A DNA stretch of 39,742 bases, from contig JANQOE010000007.1 in assembly GCA_028279245.1 (NCBI GenBank), positions 1 to 39,742 of the forward strand. The letters run 5' to 3'. The notes beneath the pieces were generated by a model, which was given only the letters and a program-made list of their open reading frames with translations, was not told where the DNA came from and did not search any database. This stretch comes from Alphaproteobacteria bacterium. GTDB lineage: Bacteria > Pseudomonadota > Alphaproteobacteria > UBA6615. Below are positions 15,961-27,073 of this stretch, piece by piece; the stretch's first letter is position 1; the number at the start of each line of letters is the position of its first letter. The position numbers and the translations under genes are program-made.

Positions 15961-16380
15961 TTAGATGGACTTCTTAACCCGAACGATCACATCAACCCGC
16001 TCCACCTCGGTCCCTTGTGGGGGGGCGGGAATGTTGCCGAGGCTGACATGTTCCGCCGGGATGTCGGTGAGCCCGCCATCTTCCGGCGCGTAGAAGTGAT
16101 GATGGTCCCCGGTGTTGGTGTCGAAGTAGGACCGGTTGGGCTCCACCACAACCTCGCGCAGCAAACCGACCTGGGTGAACTGGTGCAGGGTGTTGTAGAC
16201 GGTGGCGAGGGATACCCGCACACTGCCGCAGACCACCTCGCTATGCAGCTGTTCGGCGGTGACGTGGCGCGGTTCGCGATCAAACAGCAGCTTGCCCAGG
16301 GCAAGGCGCTGCTTGGTCGGCCGCAGGCCGACATCCCGCAGGCGCTGCAATACGTTGCTGTATGGTCGATCGGTACTCAC
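15961..16380 (-). CDS. irr: Iron response regulator Irr (Fur family)
   Basis: A 139-aa Fur-superfamily DNA-binding protein. The N-terminal winged helix includes LRPTKQRLALGKLLF and VSLATVYNTLHQFTQVGLL. The HHH triplet at 93-95 in NTGDHHHFY is the heme/metal-binding His cluster typical of alphaproteobacterial Irr, and the C-terminal VERVDVIVRVKKS also matches Irr rather than Fur or PerR. The N-terminal heme regulatory motif (a GCPWHD-like Cys-Pro) of Bradyrhizobium Irr is absent, as in many Irr proteins. The GTG start has AGGA 7 bases upstream. It is divergent from fabA and precedes the rubrerythrin unit on the same strand. Confidence 0.87.
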   Translation of the reverse strand: MSTDRPYSNVLQRLRDVGLRPTKQRLALGKLLFDREPRHVTAEQLHSEVVCGSVRVSLATVYNTLHQFTQVGLLREVVVEPNRSYFDTNTGDHHHFYAPEDGGLTDIPAEHVSLGNIPAPPQGTEVERVDVIVRVKKSI

Positions 16381-16560
16381 AAAGTCCTATATGCGCAGCC
16401 GAGGCGCGCGTGTAAAGAGGAACGCTTCGAAGAAAGCTGCTAAGCAACTCATATTGTTGAATTGTTTACGGTGTTGGCAGGGGCTTACCGGGTTGTCACA
16501 GCATGGTAAACTCCGGCCCCTCATGGGTTCGATTCTTTCGCAGAGACGGGTGTGTGCACA

Positions 16561-17109
16561 ATGACAATCGCTGAACAAAAACAAGCCGAAGGATCGTCTC
16601 CTGCCCGGCCGGCCAGCCTGTCCTATGAAGACCTGTTGCGCTGCGCGCGGGGCGAAATGTTCGGGCCGGGCAATGCCCAGTTGCCGCTGCCGCCGATGCT
16701 GATGTTGGACCGGATTACCCGGATTGTCGAAACGGCGGACGGCAAGGGAGAGATTGTCGCGGAGTTCGACGTGCGGCCGGACCGCTGGTTCTACGAATGC
16801 CATTTCAAGTCCGACCCGGTGATGCCGGGCTGCCTCGGCCTCGATGCGCTGTGGCAAATGTTGGGCTTTTTTCTCGGCTGGCTGGGTCTGCCCGGGCGTG
16901 GCCGGGCGCTCGGCGTGGGCGAGGTCAAGTTCTCCGGCGAAGCAAAACCCACGGCAAAGCTGATCCGGTTTCATGTCAAAGTGCGCCGGGTTATCAAACG
17001 TGCCTTCACGCTGGCGATCGCCGACGGCTATGCTGAGCTGGATGGCGAGCAGATCTACGAAGCAAAAAATCTCAGGGTTGGTATATTCCCGGAAGCTCAG
17101 AGCGCCTGA
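16561..17109 (+). CDS. fabA: 3-hydroxydecanoyl-ACP dehydratase/isomerase
   Basis: Dehydrates 3-hydroxydecanoyl-ACP and isomerises trans-2- to cis-3-decenoyl-ACP, the branch point for unsaturated fatty acids. The 182-aa product has the catalytic His81 in [14 protein letters not shown] and Asp95 in [15 protein letters not shown] take the ATG at 16561 ([10 protein letters not shown]); an in-frame GTG three codons upstream is less likely. fabB begins 9 bp downstream, so the two enzymes needed for anaerobic-type unsaturated fatty acid synthesis are encoded together. The 180-bp spacer to irr carries both promoters, though I could not assign the fabA boxes firmly. Confidence 0.97.
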   Translation: MTIAEQKQAEGSSPARPASLSYEDLLRCARGEMFGPGNAQLPLPPMLMLDRITRIVETADGKGEIVAEFDVRPDRWFYECHFKSDPVMPGCLGLDALWQMLGFFLGWLGLPGRGRALGVGEVKFSGEAKPTAKLIRFHVKVRRVIKRAFTLAIADGYAELDGEQIYEAKNLRVGIFPEAQSA

Positions 17110-17118
17110 GGACTGCAC

Positions 17119-18333
17119 ATGCGGCGAGTCGTCGTTACCGGGATCGGGATCGTTTCCTCGATTGGCAATAACAAGGCTGAGGTCGTGGACTCGCTACGGC
17201 AGGGGCGCTCGGGCATCCAATATTGCGACGAGTATCGGGAACGCGGGTTCCGCTGCCATGTGCACGGGCCGATCGACCTTGATCTGAGCGCGGTTATCGA
17301 CCGCAAGGCGCTGCGCTTCATGGGCAACGGCGCCGCCTACAACTTCGTCGCCATGCAGGAAGCGATCGAGGATGCGGGGCTGACCGAGAAAGAGATCAGC
17401 CATGAGCGGACCGGGCTGATCATGGGATCGGGCGGACCGTCGACCAGCAACATGCTGGAGGCATTCGACACGGCCCGCAACAAGAGCCCGAAGCGGGTCG
17501 GTCCCTACATGGTGCCCCGGGTCATGTCGAGCACGACATCGGCGACGCTGAGCACCTGGTTCCACATCAAAGGCCTAAGCTACAGCATCAGCTCGGCCTG
17601 TTCGACCAGCGCACACTGCATCGGCAACGCGTCGGAACTGATCCAGATGGGCAAGCAGGACATCGTCTTCGCCGGGGGCGGCGAAGAGGTGCACTGGACG
17701 ATGACGGTGCTGTTCGACGCCATTCCGGCGCTGTCCTCGAACTTCAACGACCGGCCGACGGAAGCATCGCGCCCTTACGACAAGGACCGGGACGGCTTCG
17801 TAATCTCCGGCGGCGGCGGGGTCGTAGTGCTGGAGGAACTGGAGCATGCACGGGCCCGCGGCGCGAAGATCTATGGCGAGTTGGTCGGGTATGCGGCGAC
17901 GTCGGACGGCGTCGATATGGTGCAGCCTTCGGGGGAAGGCGCCATGCGTTGCATGAAAATGGCCATGCAGGACCTGAATACACCGATTGACTACATCAAC
18001 ACCCACGGGACGAGCACGCCGATCGGCGACCTGCGGGAGTTGGAAGCGATCCGGCAGGCGTTCGGCAACTACATGCCACAGATAAGCTCCACCAAGTCGC
18101 TGACCGGTCATGCGCAGGGTGCGGCCGGGGTCAACGAGGCCGTCTACTCGCTGCTGATGATGGAAAACCGGTTTATCGCGGCGTCGGCAAACATAAACGA
18201 ACTGGATAGTGAGGCTGAGGGGATGCCCATTGCGCGAGAGACCCAAGCGGATGTAGACCTGAATTGTGTCATGTCGAACAGCTTTGGATTCGGCGGCACC
18301 AACGCATCCCTCGTCTTCCAACGCGTCGGCTGA
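17119..18333 (+). CDS. fabB: 3-oxoacyl-ACP synthase I
   Basis: The condensing enzyme that elongates cis-3-decenoyl-ACP and so commits chains to the unsaturated branch. The 404-aa product has the Cys-His-His triad: C161 in [15 protein letters not shown]296 in [11 protein letters not shown] and H331 in [22 protein letters not shown] at the C-terminus is the conserved Gly-rich end. The N-terminus [16 protein letters not shown] is typical of FabB rather than FabF, and its position between fabA and fabI agrees with that. Confidence 0.97.
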   Translation: MRRVVVTGIGIVSSIGNNKAEVVDSLRQGRSGIQYCDEYRERGFRCHVHGPIDLDLSAVIDRKALRFMGNGAAYNFVAMQEAIEDAGLTEKEISHERTGLIMGSGGPSTSNMLEAFDTARNKSPKRVGPYMVPRVMSSTTSATLSTWFHIKGLSYSISSACSTSAHCIGNASELIQMGKQDIVFAGGGEEVHWTMTVLFDAIPALSSNFNDRPTEASRPYDKDRDGFVISGGGGVVVLEELEHARARGAKIYGELVGYAATSDGVDMVQPSGEGAMRCMKMAMQDLNTPIDYINTHGTSTPIGDLRELEAIRQAFGNYMPQISSTKSLTGHAQGAAGVNEAVYSLLMMENRFIAASANINELDSEAEGMPIARETQADVDLNCVMSNSFGFGGTNASLVFQRVG

Positions 18334-18336
18334 ACG

Positions 18337-19185
18337 ATGCGCGCGATGCATCCGATGGAAAGCGATGGGAGCCCCAACACCGAGCCGGAAAAGAGCCGGG
18401 CGCCGTTGCTCGCCGGGAAACGCGGCCTGATCATGGGCGTTGCCAACGACCATTCGATCGCCTGGGGAATCGCCCGGGCGGCGGCTGCGGAAGGTGCGGC
18501 ACTAGCCTTCACCTACCAGAGCGCGGTGTTCGCGCGGCGGGTCGAGCCATTGGCGGAGTCGCTGAATGCCGAGTTGGCGTTCGAGTGCGACGTGGCGAAC
18601 GGCGCGAGCCTGGATGCCGGCTTCGCGCGGCTGTCGCGGCAATGGCCGTCTCTGGATTTCGTCGTGCATGCCATCGCCTTCTCCGACAAGGAGGAGCTGA
18701 AGGGGCGTTACATCGATACGACGCCCGAGAACTTTACGCGGACGATGCAGATCTCCTGCTTCTCCTTCACCGCGGTGGCGCAGCGCGCAGCGCCGATGAT
18801 GACGCCGGGGGGCAGCCTGACGACCCTCACCTACTACGGCGCGGAAAAGGTGATGCCCCATTACAATGTGATGGGTGTGGCAAAAGCGGCGTTGGAAGCC
18901 AGTGTGCGTTACCTGGCCGCGGACCTCGGCCCGCATGGGGTTCGGGTCAATGCCATTTCGGCAGGACCGATGCGGACATTGGCGGGATCCGCTGTCGGGG
19001 CGGCACGGCAGGTCTACAACTTCAATCGCACGCACTCGCCGTTGCGCCGGAATATTGAGCTCGACGATGTGGCAGGCGCTGGCGTCTATTTGGCCAGTGA
19101 TCTGGCGGCGGGCGTGACCGGTACCATCCACTATGTCGACGCCGGTTTTCACACGATCGGCATGCCGCATCCGGAAAACGGCTGA
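18337..19185 (+). CDS. fabI: Enoyl-ACP reductase (NADH)
   Basis: Reduces trans-2-enoyl-ACP in the last step of each fatty acid elongation cycle. The 282-aa product is a short-chain dehydrogenase of the FabI type: GVANDHSIAWGIA binds NADH, Tyr166 in LTYYGAEKV and Tyr176/Lys183 in HYNVMGVAKAALE are the active-site residues. It has about 22 extra residues at the N-terminus before LLAGKRGLIMGVAN. A later in-frame ATG at 18349 or 18355 could also be the start. It follows fabB by 3 bp and converges with the glycerophosphodiesterase gene. It is the triclosan target class. Confidence 0.95.
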   Translation: MRAMHPMESDGSPNTEPEKSRAPLLAGKRGLIMGVANDHSIAWGIARAAAAEGAALAFTYQSAVFARRVEPLAESLNAELAFECDVANGASLDAGFARLSRQWPSLDFVVHAIAFSDKEELKGRYIDTTPENFTRTMQISCFSFTAVAQRAAPMMTPGGSLTTLTYYGAEKVMPHYNVMGVAKAALEASVRYLAADLGPHGVRVNAISAGPMRTLAGSAVGAARQVYNFNRTHSPLRRNIELDDVAGAGVYLASDLAAGVTGTIHYVDAGFHTIGMPHPENG

Positions 19186-19188
19186 GGT

Positions 19189-19920
19189 TTAGCCCAGGCT
19201 TGCGGCGATCTCCGCCGGACAGTCGCTGAACACATAGTCGACGCCGCGCTCGCGCAATTGTCGCGCCGTTTTGCTGTCATTCACCGTATAGGCGCCGCAC
19301 GCCAAACCGGCGTGTTTAATCGACGAGACTTCCGTGTCGGACAGTCGGTTGTGTTTGACATGCACAGCAACGCAATCGAGGTCGGCAGCGGTCGTCAGCC
19401 AATTGGTCGCGCGGCCTGAGGAGAACAGAGCGGCACGGGGAATACCGGGCGCGGTGGTCTTGGCCACCGCTAGGGACTCCATCGAGAAGCTGGAAAAGAT
19501 GAGGTAAGGGCCATCCGCCGGCCAACGGTCGGCGAGTAGGTGGGCGGCCGCCGCAGCTGTCGCGGCATCCGTGCCGCGCGTCGGTTTGATTTCGGCGTTG
19601 AGTGCCAGCCGGCAGTCGAGGCAGGTGTCGATCAGCCCGGTGAGCGTGGGGATGCGAGCACCGGCAAACCGGTGGTCGAACCAGGCGCCGGCATCGAGCT
19701 GTTGAAGTTCGCTGAGTGTGTGGCTCGCCAGGGCGCCGCGGCCGTTGGTGGTGCGGTCGAGCCGTTCGTCATGCAGCAGGACTGGGACGCCGTCCTTGGT
19801 CAGGGCGATGTCGACTTCGACCGCGGCTATGCCTTGCGCGGCGGTGTACCGAATGCCTTCGAGGGTGTTCTCCGGCGCGAGCGCGGCAGCGCCGCGATGC
19901 CCGACAACAATGGGCAACAC
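19189..19920 (-). CDS. ugpQ: Glycerophosphodiester phosphodiesterase
   Basis: Splits glycerophosphodiesters from phospholipid breakdown into glycerol 3-phosphate and an alcohol. The 243-aa TIM-barrel protein shows the GDPD signatures GHRGAAALAPENTLEGI (metal and phosphate ligands), VEVDIALTKDG, VLLHDERLDRTTNG and LNAEIKPT. No signal peptide, so it is cytoplasmic, as for UgpQ rather than GlpQ. It ends 3 bp from the fabI stop on the other strand and starts 18 bp after the pnp stop, so it may be read from pnp. Confidence 0.9.
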   Translation of the reverse strand: MLPIVVGHRGAAALAPENTLEGIRYTAAQGIAAVEVDIALTKDGVPVLLHDERLDRTTNGRGALASHTLSELQQLDAGAWFDHRFAGARIPTLTGLIDTCLDCRLALNAEIKPTRGTDAATAAAAAHLLADRWPADGPYLIFSSFSMESLAVAKTTAPGIPRAALFSSGRATNWLTTAADLDCVAVHVKHNRLSDTEVSSIKHAGLACGAYTVNDSKTARQLRERGVDYVFSDCPAEIAASLG

Positions 19921-19938
19921 GGCACGGCCAATCGATCG

Positions 19939-22125
<2,187 letters not shown>

Positions 22126-22185
22126 ACGTACTTTCCTTGTGAATCGTATCTCCCACGGCATCGCGTTTGCGAAGCCGCGCGAGAT

Positions 22186-22206
22186 CCCGCCTCATAGGCT
22201 AGCGGG
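22186..22206 (-). other. Leader hairpin upstream of pnp
   Basis: CCCGC (22186-22190) and GCGGG (22202-22206) form a stem around an 11-base loop; within it AGCCT/AGGCG-type pairing offers an alternative fold. It lies in the rpsO-pnp spacer. In E. coli a leader hairpin here is cut by RNase III and lets PNPase control its own mRNA. The same role here is inference; the stem is short. Confidence 0.35.
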
Positions 22207-22221
22207 CTGCCTTGTGACGCC

Positions 22222-22491
22222 TTAGCGACGAATGCCGAGGCGTTGGATAAGATCTTGGTAACGAGCGCTGTTCTTCCTGTTCAAGTAGTCCAGCAGCCGC
22301 CGCCGTTGGCCGACCATGATCAGCAGGCCGCGGCGGGAATGGTGATCCTTCTTGTGCTCTTTGAAGTGCTCAGTCAGGTTCTTGATGCGCTCGGTCAGGA
22401 TTGCGACTTGAACCTCCGGCGAACCGGTGTCTTTGGGCTTGGTCCCGTATTCACCAATCAGTTCCTGCTTGCGTTCGGCAGTAATCGACAT
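22222..22491 (-). CDS. rpsO: 30S ribosomal protein S15
   Basis: The 89-aa product has the normal S15 length. It begins [16 protein letters not shown], contains [16 protein letters not shown] and the rRNA-binding [22 protein letters not shown], and ends RLGIRR. S15 binds 16S rRNA and nucleates the platform of the small subunit; in some bacteria it also represses its own mRNA. It starts 10 bp after the truB stop and precedes pnp, so truB-rpsO-pnp form the tail of the rimP-nusA-infB transcript. Confidence 0.98.
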   Translation of the reverse strand: MSITAERKQELIGEYGTKPKDTGSPEVQVAILTERIKNLTEHFKEHKKDHHSRRGLLIMVGQRRRLLDYLNRKNSARYQDLIQRLGIRR

Positions 22492-22501
22492 CTTCGATCC
22501 T

Positions 22502-23416
22502 TTAAAGGTTTAGAACTCGAACCGGCCGAATGCACGAACCGTCTACGCGAGCAAAAGCCACCGGTGTATCCGCCTCCTTGGCGAGAACGATCGCGTCATC
22601 GCCCATCTCTTGGACGCGTTCGCGATCTTCGCCTCGAAGGACCGGTACACCCTGCCCATTGCGCAGAAGCTGTGCCTCGCGAGCCGTCAATGCAAGCGCC
22701 GGGATGTCGGCCAGCGCCGCCTCGAGCGGCTGAATCGCTTGTTCGGCGGCGGCACTATTGCCGAGTTGCTCCAGTTTGGCCAGCGAAATCGCGCCCGCCT
22801 CACTGAAGCCACCGACCGCCGTCCGGCGCAGGGCGGAGACGTAGCCGACGGTCCCCAGAGCCAAGGCAATGTCCCGCGCCAGGCTCCGCATATAGGCGCC
22901 TTTGGCGCAGGTGACGGCGAATTCCGCATGGTCCCGGTCCGGCTGGTCCAGCAGGTCGAAGGCGTAGATCTCGATAGGCCGGGCTGGAAGGTCGACCGGT
23001 TCGCCGCGACGGGCCAGGTCGTAGGCCCGCTGGCCGTCCACCTTGATGGCCGAGTAGATCGGCGGCTGCTGCTGGATCACCCCGCGAAATGTGGGGAGAG
23101 CCGCCTCGATGGCGGCCCGCTCCGGCCGCAGGTCGCTGGTGGCGATCACCTCGCCCTCGGCATCGTCGGTGATGCGCTGTTCGCCCCAATGCACGGTGAA
23201 GCGGTAGGATTTCTCGGCCGACACCAGATAGGGCAGGCTCTTGGTGGCCTCGCCCAGGGCGATCGGCAGCACGCCGGAGGCCAGCGGGTCGAGGGTGCCG
23301 GCATGGCCGAGCTTGGCCGCACCGGTGAGGCGGCGCACCGCGGACACACAGTCGCGGGAGGTTGGGCCCACCGGCTTGTCGAGGTTAACCCAACCGTTGA
23401 GGCGCTTACGCTTCAT
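22502..23416 (-). CDS. truB: tRNA pseudouridine(55) synthase
   Basis: Makes pseudouridine 55 in the T-arm of tRNAs. The 304-aa product has the catalytic Asp43 in [23 protein letters not shown] near the start, and the [16 protein letters not shown] and [12 protein letters not shown] segments. Its first codons overlap the end of rbfA by 11 bp, pointing to translational coupling. In the order nusA-ylxR-infB-rbfA-truB-rpsO-pnp. Confidence 0.97.
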   Translation of the reverse strand: MKRKRLNGWVNLDKPVGPTSRDCVSAVRRLTGAAKLGHAGTLDPLASGVLPIALGEATKSLPYLVSAEKSYRFTVHWGEQRITDDAEGEVIATSDLRPERAAIEAALPTFRGVIQQQPPIYSAIKVDGQRAYDLARRGEPVDLPARPIEIYAFDLLDQPDRDHAEFAVTCAKGAYMRSLARDIALALGTVGYVSALRRTAVGGFSEAGAISLAKLEQLGNSAAAEQAIQPLEAALADIPALALTAREAQLLRNGQGVPVLRGEDRERVQEMGDDAIVLAKEADTPVAFARVDGSCIRPVRVLNL

Positions 23417-23828
23417 CCGACTGTTCCGGCGGCGGCGCTTCCGCCGTTAGGTCCTGGGCGACCCGGGGGTCGTGCAGCAACCGTTCCACCCGGTCCGCAG
23501 TGTCGAATGTGGTGTCCCAGGCGAAGCCGACGCGCGGCGCATGGCGGAGCCGGGCCCGCTGGCCGATCAGGTGGCGGACATGTGGGGCGAGCCGTTTCAG
23601 GGCCGCCATCAGTTCCTCAGAGGTGGCGCCGCCGAGCGGCAGGATGAAGACCGTGGCATTGCGCAGATCGGGGCTGATCTGGACCTCAGTCACGGTCAGA
23701 TCCGCCGCCAGTAGCACCGGGTCGTGGAATTCCTGCCGTTGAAAAATCTCGGCGACGATATGGCGGAGTTGTTCGCCGACCCGCAGTTGGCGGGTCGACG
23801 GTTCGTCGCGCGACCGATGGCGTCGCAA
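23406..23828 (-). CDS. rbfA: 30S ribosome-binding factor RbfA
   Basis: A KH-fold protein for late maturation of the small ribosomal subunit and cold adaptation. The 140-aa product shows QLRVGEQLRHIVAEIFQR, LTVTEVQISPDLRNATVFILPLG and RVGFAWDTTFDTADRVERLL, all RbfA signatures. It lies 15 bp after infB and overlaps truB. A proline- and glutamate-rich tail (about 130-140) falls in the overlap. Confidence 0.95.
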   Translation of the reverse strand: MRRHRSRDEPSTRQLRVGEQLRHIVAEIFQRQEFHDPVLLAADLTVTEVQISPDLRNATVFILPLGGATSEELMAALKRLAPHVRHLIGQRARLRHAPRVGFAWDTTFDTADRVERLLHDPRVAQDLTAEAPPPEQSDEA

Positions 23829-23843
23829 ATCTCGTCTCGTCCG

Positions 23844-26435
23844 TTAGAGCGCCCGGCTGACTTCGCGGACCTCATAGCTCTCGATGACGTCGCCGACCTG
23901 AATGTCCTGATAGTTCTCGAGCGACATACCGCACTCGTAGCCGTCGCGAACCTCCCGCGCGTCCTCCTTGAACCGCTTCAGAGTCGACAACCCGCCGTCG
24001 TAGACGATGACATCGTCGCGCAATAGCCGCGCTTTGGAACCACGGCGGACAATGCCTTCAAGGACCATGCAACCGGCGATCTTGCCGACTTTGCTCACGT
24101 TGAACACCTCGCGGATTTCGGCCCGGCCGAGGGAGGTCTCCTCGCGCTTCGGCTCGAGCTTGCCGGAGAGCATGTCCTTCACTTCGTCGACAACGTCGTA
24201 GATCACCGAGAAGTAGCGGAGTTCGACGCCGTCTCGTTTCGCCTGGTCGCGGGCCTGCGGGTTTGCACGCACGTTGAAGCCGATGATCATGCCACCGGAA
24301 GCCGCGGCCAAAGAGATATCGGATTCGGTGATGCCGCCGACCGCCGTATGCAGGATCTGCGGTTTGACCTCGTCGGTACCAAGCTTGGTCAAGGCGCCGG
24401 CGATGGCTTCCACCGAGCCCTGGACGTCGGCCTTGATGACCAGCGGCAGTTGGGCTGCCACGCCGGCGGCGATGGAGCCGAACATCTGTTCGAGGGTCGA
24501 CCGCGCGGTTGCACCGGACTTGTCGCGTTCGACCTGCTGGCGGTAGTCCGCGACCTCCCGGGCGCGGCCCTCGCTTTCGACGACCGCGAAGTCGTCACCG
24601 GCCATCGGCGTACCGTTTAGGCCAAGCACCTCAACCGGCATTGATGGGCCAGCTTTCTTGATCTGGCGGCCATGGTCGTCGATCAGCGCCCGAACCCGGC
24701 CCCACTCACGACCGGCGATGAAGATGTCACCCACCTCCAACGTGCCGCGCTGGACCAACAGTGTCGCCACAGTGCCGCGGCCGCGTTCGAGCTTGGCCTC
24801 GACAACGCTGCCGCTGGCGGAACGGTCGGCGTTGGCCTTGAGCTCCAAAACCTCGGCCTGTAGCAGGATCGCTTCTTCGAGCTTGTCCAGATTGGTCTTT
24901 GCCGTTGCTGAAACCTCGACGCACTGCACATCGCCACCAAGGTCTTCCGGCACGACCTCGTGAGACAACAGCTCGTTCTTGATCCGAGTCGCATCCGCCT
25001 CCGGCTTGTCCATCTTGTTGATCGCCACGATCATCGGCACCTTGGCCGCCTTCGCGTGGCTGATGGCTTCCGCCGTCTGCGGCTGGACACCATCGTCCGC
25101 GGCGACCACCAGCACAACAACGTCGGTCACACTGGCGCCGCGTTGGCGCATGGCGGTGAATGCCTCGTGGCCCGGGGTGTCGAGGAAGGTGATCTTGTCG
25201 CCGCTGCCGATCGTCACCTGGTAGGCGCCGATATGCTGGGTGATCCCGCCGGCCTCGCCAGCGACGACGTCGGTTTCCCGCAGAGCGTCGAGCAACGACG
25301 TCTTGCCGTGGTCGACATGGCCCATGATGGTGACCACCGGGGCGCGCGGCTGCATGGCCGCGTCCTCGTCGGGTTGGCCGCCGAGACCGATCTCGACGTC
25401 GGCGGCAGAAACACGTTTGATCTTGTGACCGTATTCGCCGATCACCAATTCGGCCGTGTCCTGGTCTATCACTTGGTTGATCGTGGCCATCACACCCATT
25501 TTCATGAGCGTCTTCATCACTTCGCCGCCGCGTTCGGCCATCCGGTTGGCCAGTTCGCCGACGGTGATGGTGTCCGGCACCACAACTTCGCGCACGATCT
25601 TTTGCGCCGGGCCACCGGCAGCCTGACGGGCGCGTTGTTTTTCCCGCTCCTGGCGGCGGCGGAATGCGGCGACACTGCGGCGCCGTTCGCCGCCCTCCTC
25701 GTCCAGCGCTTCGGAGATGGTGAGTTTGCCACCGCGCCGGCGGTCCGCGCCGCCGCGACCACCGCCGCCACGGGCCTGCTGGCCTCTCGCGGCGCCCTTG
25801 GCACGTCCGCGGTCCCCTCGGGACGGGCTTTCTTCGGTGGTTGTCGTGGCAGCGGCCTCCGCCTCGCGGCGCCGCCGTTCGGCCTCGGGGGCGCGCTGAG
25901 CCGCTTCCTCGGCCTTCAACTTGGCTTCTTCTTCCGCCTGCCGACGTGTTTCTTCCTCGGCGCGGCGGCTTTCGCGCTCAGCCTCCAGCCGTTCTTTCTC
26001 TTCGGCTTCGGCCCGTTCGGCATGCTCGCGGGCTTTCCGCAGAACTTCGCTGGTCTGGTCCGCTTCCGCCAGCTTGGCGGCTTGCTCGGCAGCGCGCTGG
26101 GCTTCTTCCAGCGCCCGGATACGCGCGGCGCGTTCGCCCTCGGTTAGGGTGCGCTTCTGCTTGGTGGCGGGCGCGCGTACCTCAGGCGGCTTCTCCGTGA
26201 CTTTCTTCGAGCGCGGCTTCAGGGTGATGGTCGGAGTGTCCACCACCTCGGCCATCGTACCGCCGGCGCCCGGCGCATAGGTGCGCTTGCGCTTGACCTC
26301 GACCGTCACGGTTTTCGACCGCCCGTGGCTGAAGCTTTGCTTCACCTGGCCGGTTTCCACCGTCTTTTTCAGCTCGAGTTTGCCCGGCTGCGACAGCTTG
26401 AGGGGCTTACGCTGCCCTTTGTCTGTGCTTTCCAT
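23844..26435 (-). CDS. infB: Translation initiation factor IF-2
   Basis: A GTPase that brings initiator fMet-tRNA to the 30S subunit. The 863-aa product has a long, charged N-terminal region. Residues about 100-200 are Glu/Ala/Arg-rich and probably coiled coil, followed by a Gly/Arg-rich stretch. Then come the G domain with GHVDHGKT (372-379), DTPGHEAF and NKMDKPEA, the beta-barrel domains, and the C-terminal fMet-binding domain. The ATG overlaps the stop of the preceding ylxR gene by one base (TAATG), so translation is probably coupled. Confidence 0.98.
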   Translation of the reverse strand: MESTDKGQRKPLKLSQPGKLELKKTVETGQVKQSFSHGRSKTVTVEVKRKRTYAPGAGGTMAEVVDTPTITLKPRSKKVTEKPPEVRAPATKQKRTLTEGERAARIRALEEAQRAAEQAAKLAEADQTSEVLRKAREHAERAEAEEKERLEAERESRRAEEETRRQAEEEAKLKAEEAAQRAPEAERRRREAEAAATTTTEESPSRGDRGRAKGAARGQQARGGGGRGGADRRRGGKLTISEALDEEGGERRRSVAAFRRRQEREKQRARQAAGGPAQKIVREVVVPDTITVGELANRMAERGGEVMKTLMKMGVMATINQVIDQDTAELVIGEYGHKIKRVSAADVEIGLGGQPDEDAAMQPRAPVVTIMGHVDHGKTSLLDALRETDVVAGEAGGITQHIGAYQVTIGSGDKITFLDTPGHEAFTAMRQRGASVTDVVVLVVAADDGVQPQTAEAISHAKAAKVPMIVAINKMDKPEADATRIKNELLSHEVVPEDLGGDVQCVEVSATAKTNLDKLEEAILLQAEVLELKANADRSASGSVVEAKLERGRGTVATLLVQRGTLEVGDIFIAGREWGRVRALIDDHGRQIKKAGPSMPVEVLGLNGTPMAGDDFAVVESEGRAREVADYRQQVERDKSGATARSTLEQMFGSIAAGVAAQLPLVIKADVQGSVEAIAGALTKLGTDEVKPQILHTAVGGITESDISLAAASGGMIIGFNVRANPQARDQAKRDGVELRYFSVIYDVVDEVKDMLSGKLEPKREETSLGRAEIREVFNVSKVGKIAGCMVLEGIVRRGSKARLLRDDVIVYDGGLSTLKRFKEDAREVRDGYECGMSLENYQDIQVGDVIESYEVREVSRAL

Positions 26436-27073
26436 TATCCGCTTCCAACTTCCTGCGCATCGGTGGGCCGCATGCCCGCAAGACGCGCCGCTTCCTGCAA
26501 AAATCGCTCCGCGAGCCGGCCCGGGCGGATAAACAAGTGGACCACCCGTTCGCGATCAAAAGGCTGACCCAATTCATCCGCCGTCAGGCAACCGACCCGC
26601 GCCAAACCGCTGCCGGCCACCAGACGCTCCGCCTCGGCCGCCGACCGCGGCGCCGCGTCCGCCGCGGTTGCCAATACAGCCGCACCGTGCCTCCCCGGTA
26701 AGCCGCGCTGCACGGCAGCCGCAACCTGATCGTGACCGAGCACGACCTGTTGGCCGCGGCGGCCCATGCGGAGTAGGTCGAGACAACGCTGCAGCAACTG
26801 ATCCGCAACGATATCGACCAGCCCATCCACTGGCTGCACCGGCCGGCGCGCGGCGCGGGAGAACATATTGCGGTCGCAGGCACGCCGCAGCGACGCCTGG
26901 GCCGCCTCGACCCAGATACCACGTCCGGGCAGCCGACCCGACAAGTCGGGCGCCAAGCGCCCATCATCGGACACGGCAAACCGCAACAAGGCACTCTGCG
27001 GGCGCACGCTGCCGCTGACGATGCAACGCCGCATCGGTTCCCGCCGCTCTGCCACAGTCTGCGCCAACGCCAT
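26435..27073 (-). CDS. ylxR: YlxR (DUF448) and L7Ae-like RNA-binding protein
   Basis: A 212-aa two-domain protein. The N-terminal half (about 10-80) is the YlxR/DUF448 domain, with [12 protein letters not shown] and the [12 protein letters not shown] motif. The second half (about 85-190) resembles the L7Ae/L30e RNA-binding fold ([15 protein letters not shown]). Both halves are RNA-binding types. Genes of this kind sit between nusA and infB throughout bacteria. The ATG overlaps the nusA stop (TGATG); a GTG one codon upstream is an alternative start. The exact role is not established. Confidence 0.88.
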   Translation of the reverse strand: MALAQTVAERREPMRRCIVSGSVRPQSALLRFAVSDDGRLAPDLSGRLPGRGIWVEAAQASLRRACDRNMFSRAARRPVQPVDGLVDIVADQLLQRCLDLLRMGRRGQQVVLGHDQVAAAVQRGLPGRHGAAVLATAADAAPRSAAEAERLVAGSGLARVGCLTADELGQPFDRERVVHLFIRPGRLAERFLQEAARLAGMRPTDAQEVGSG

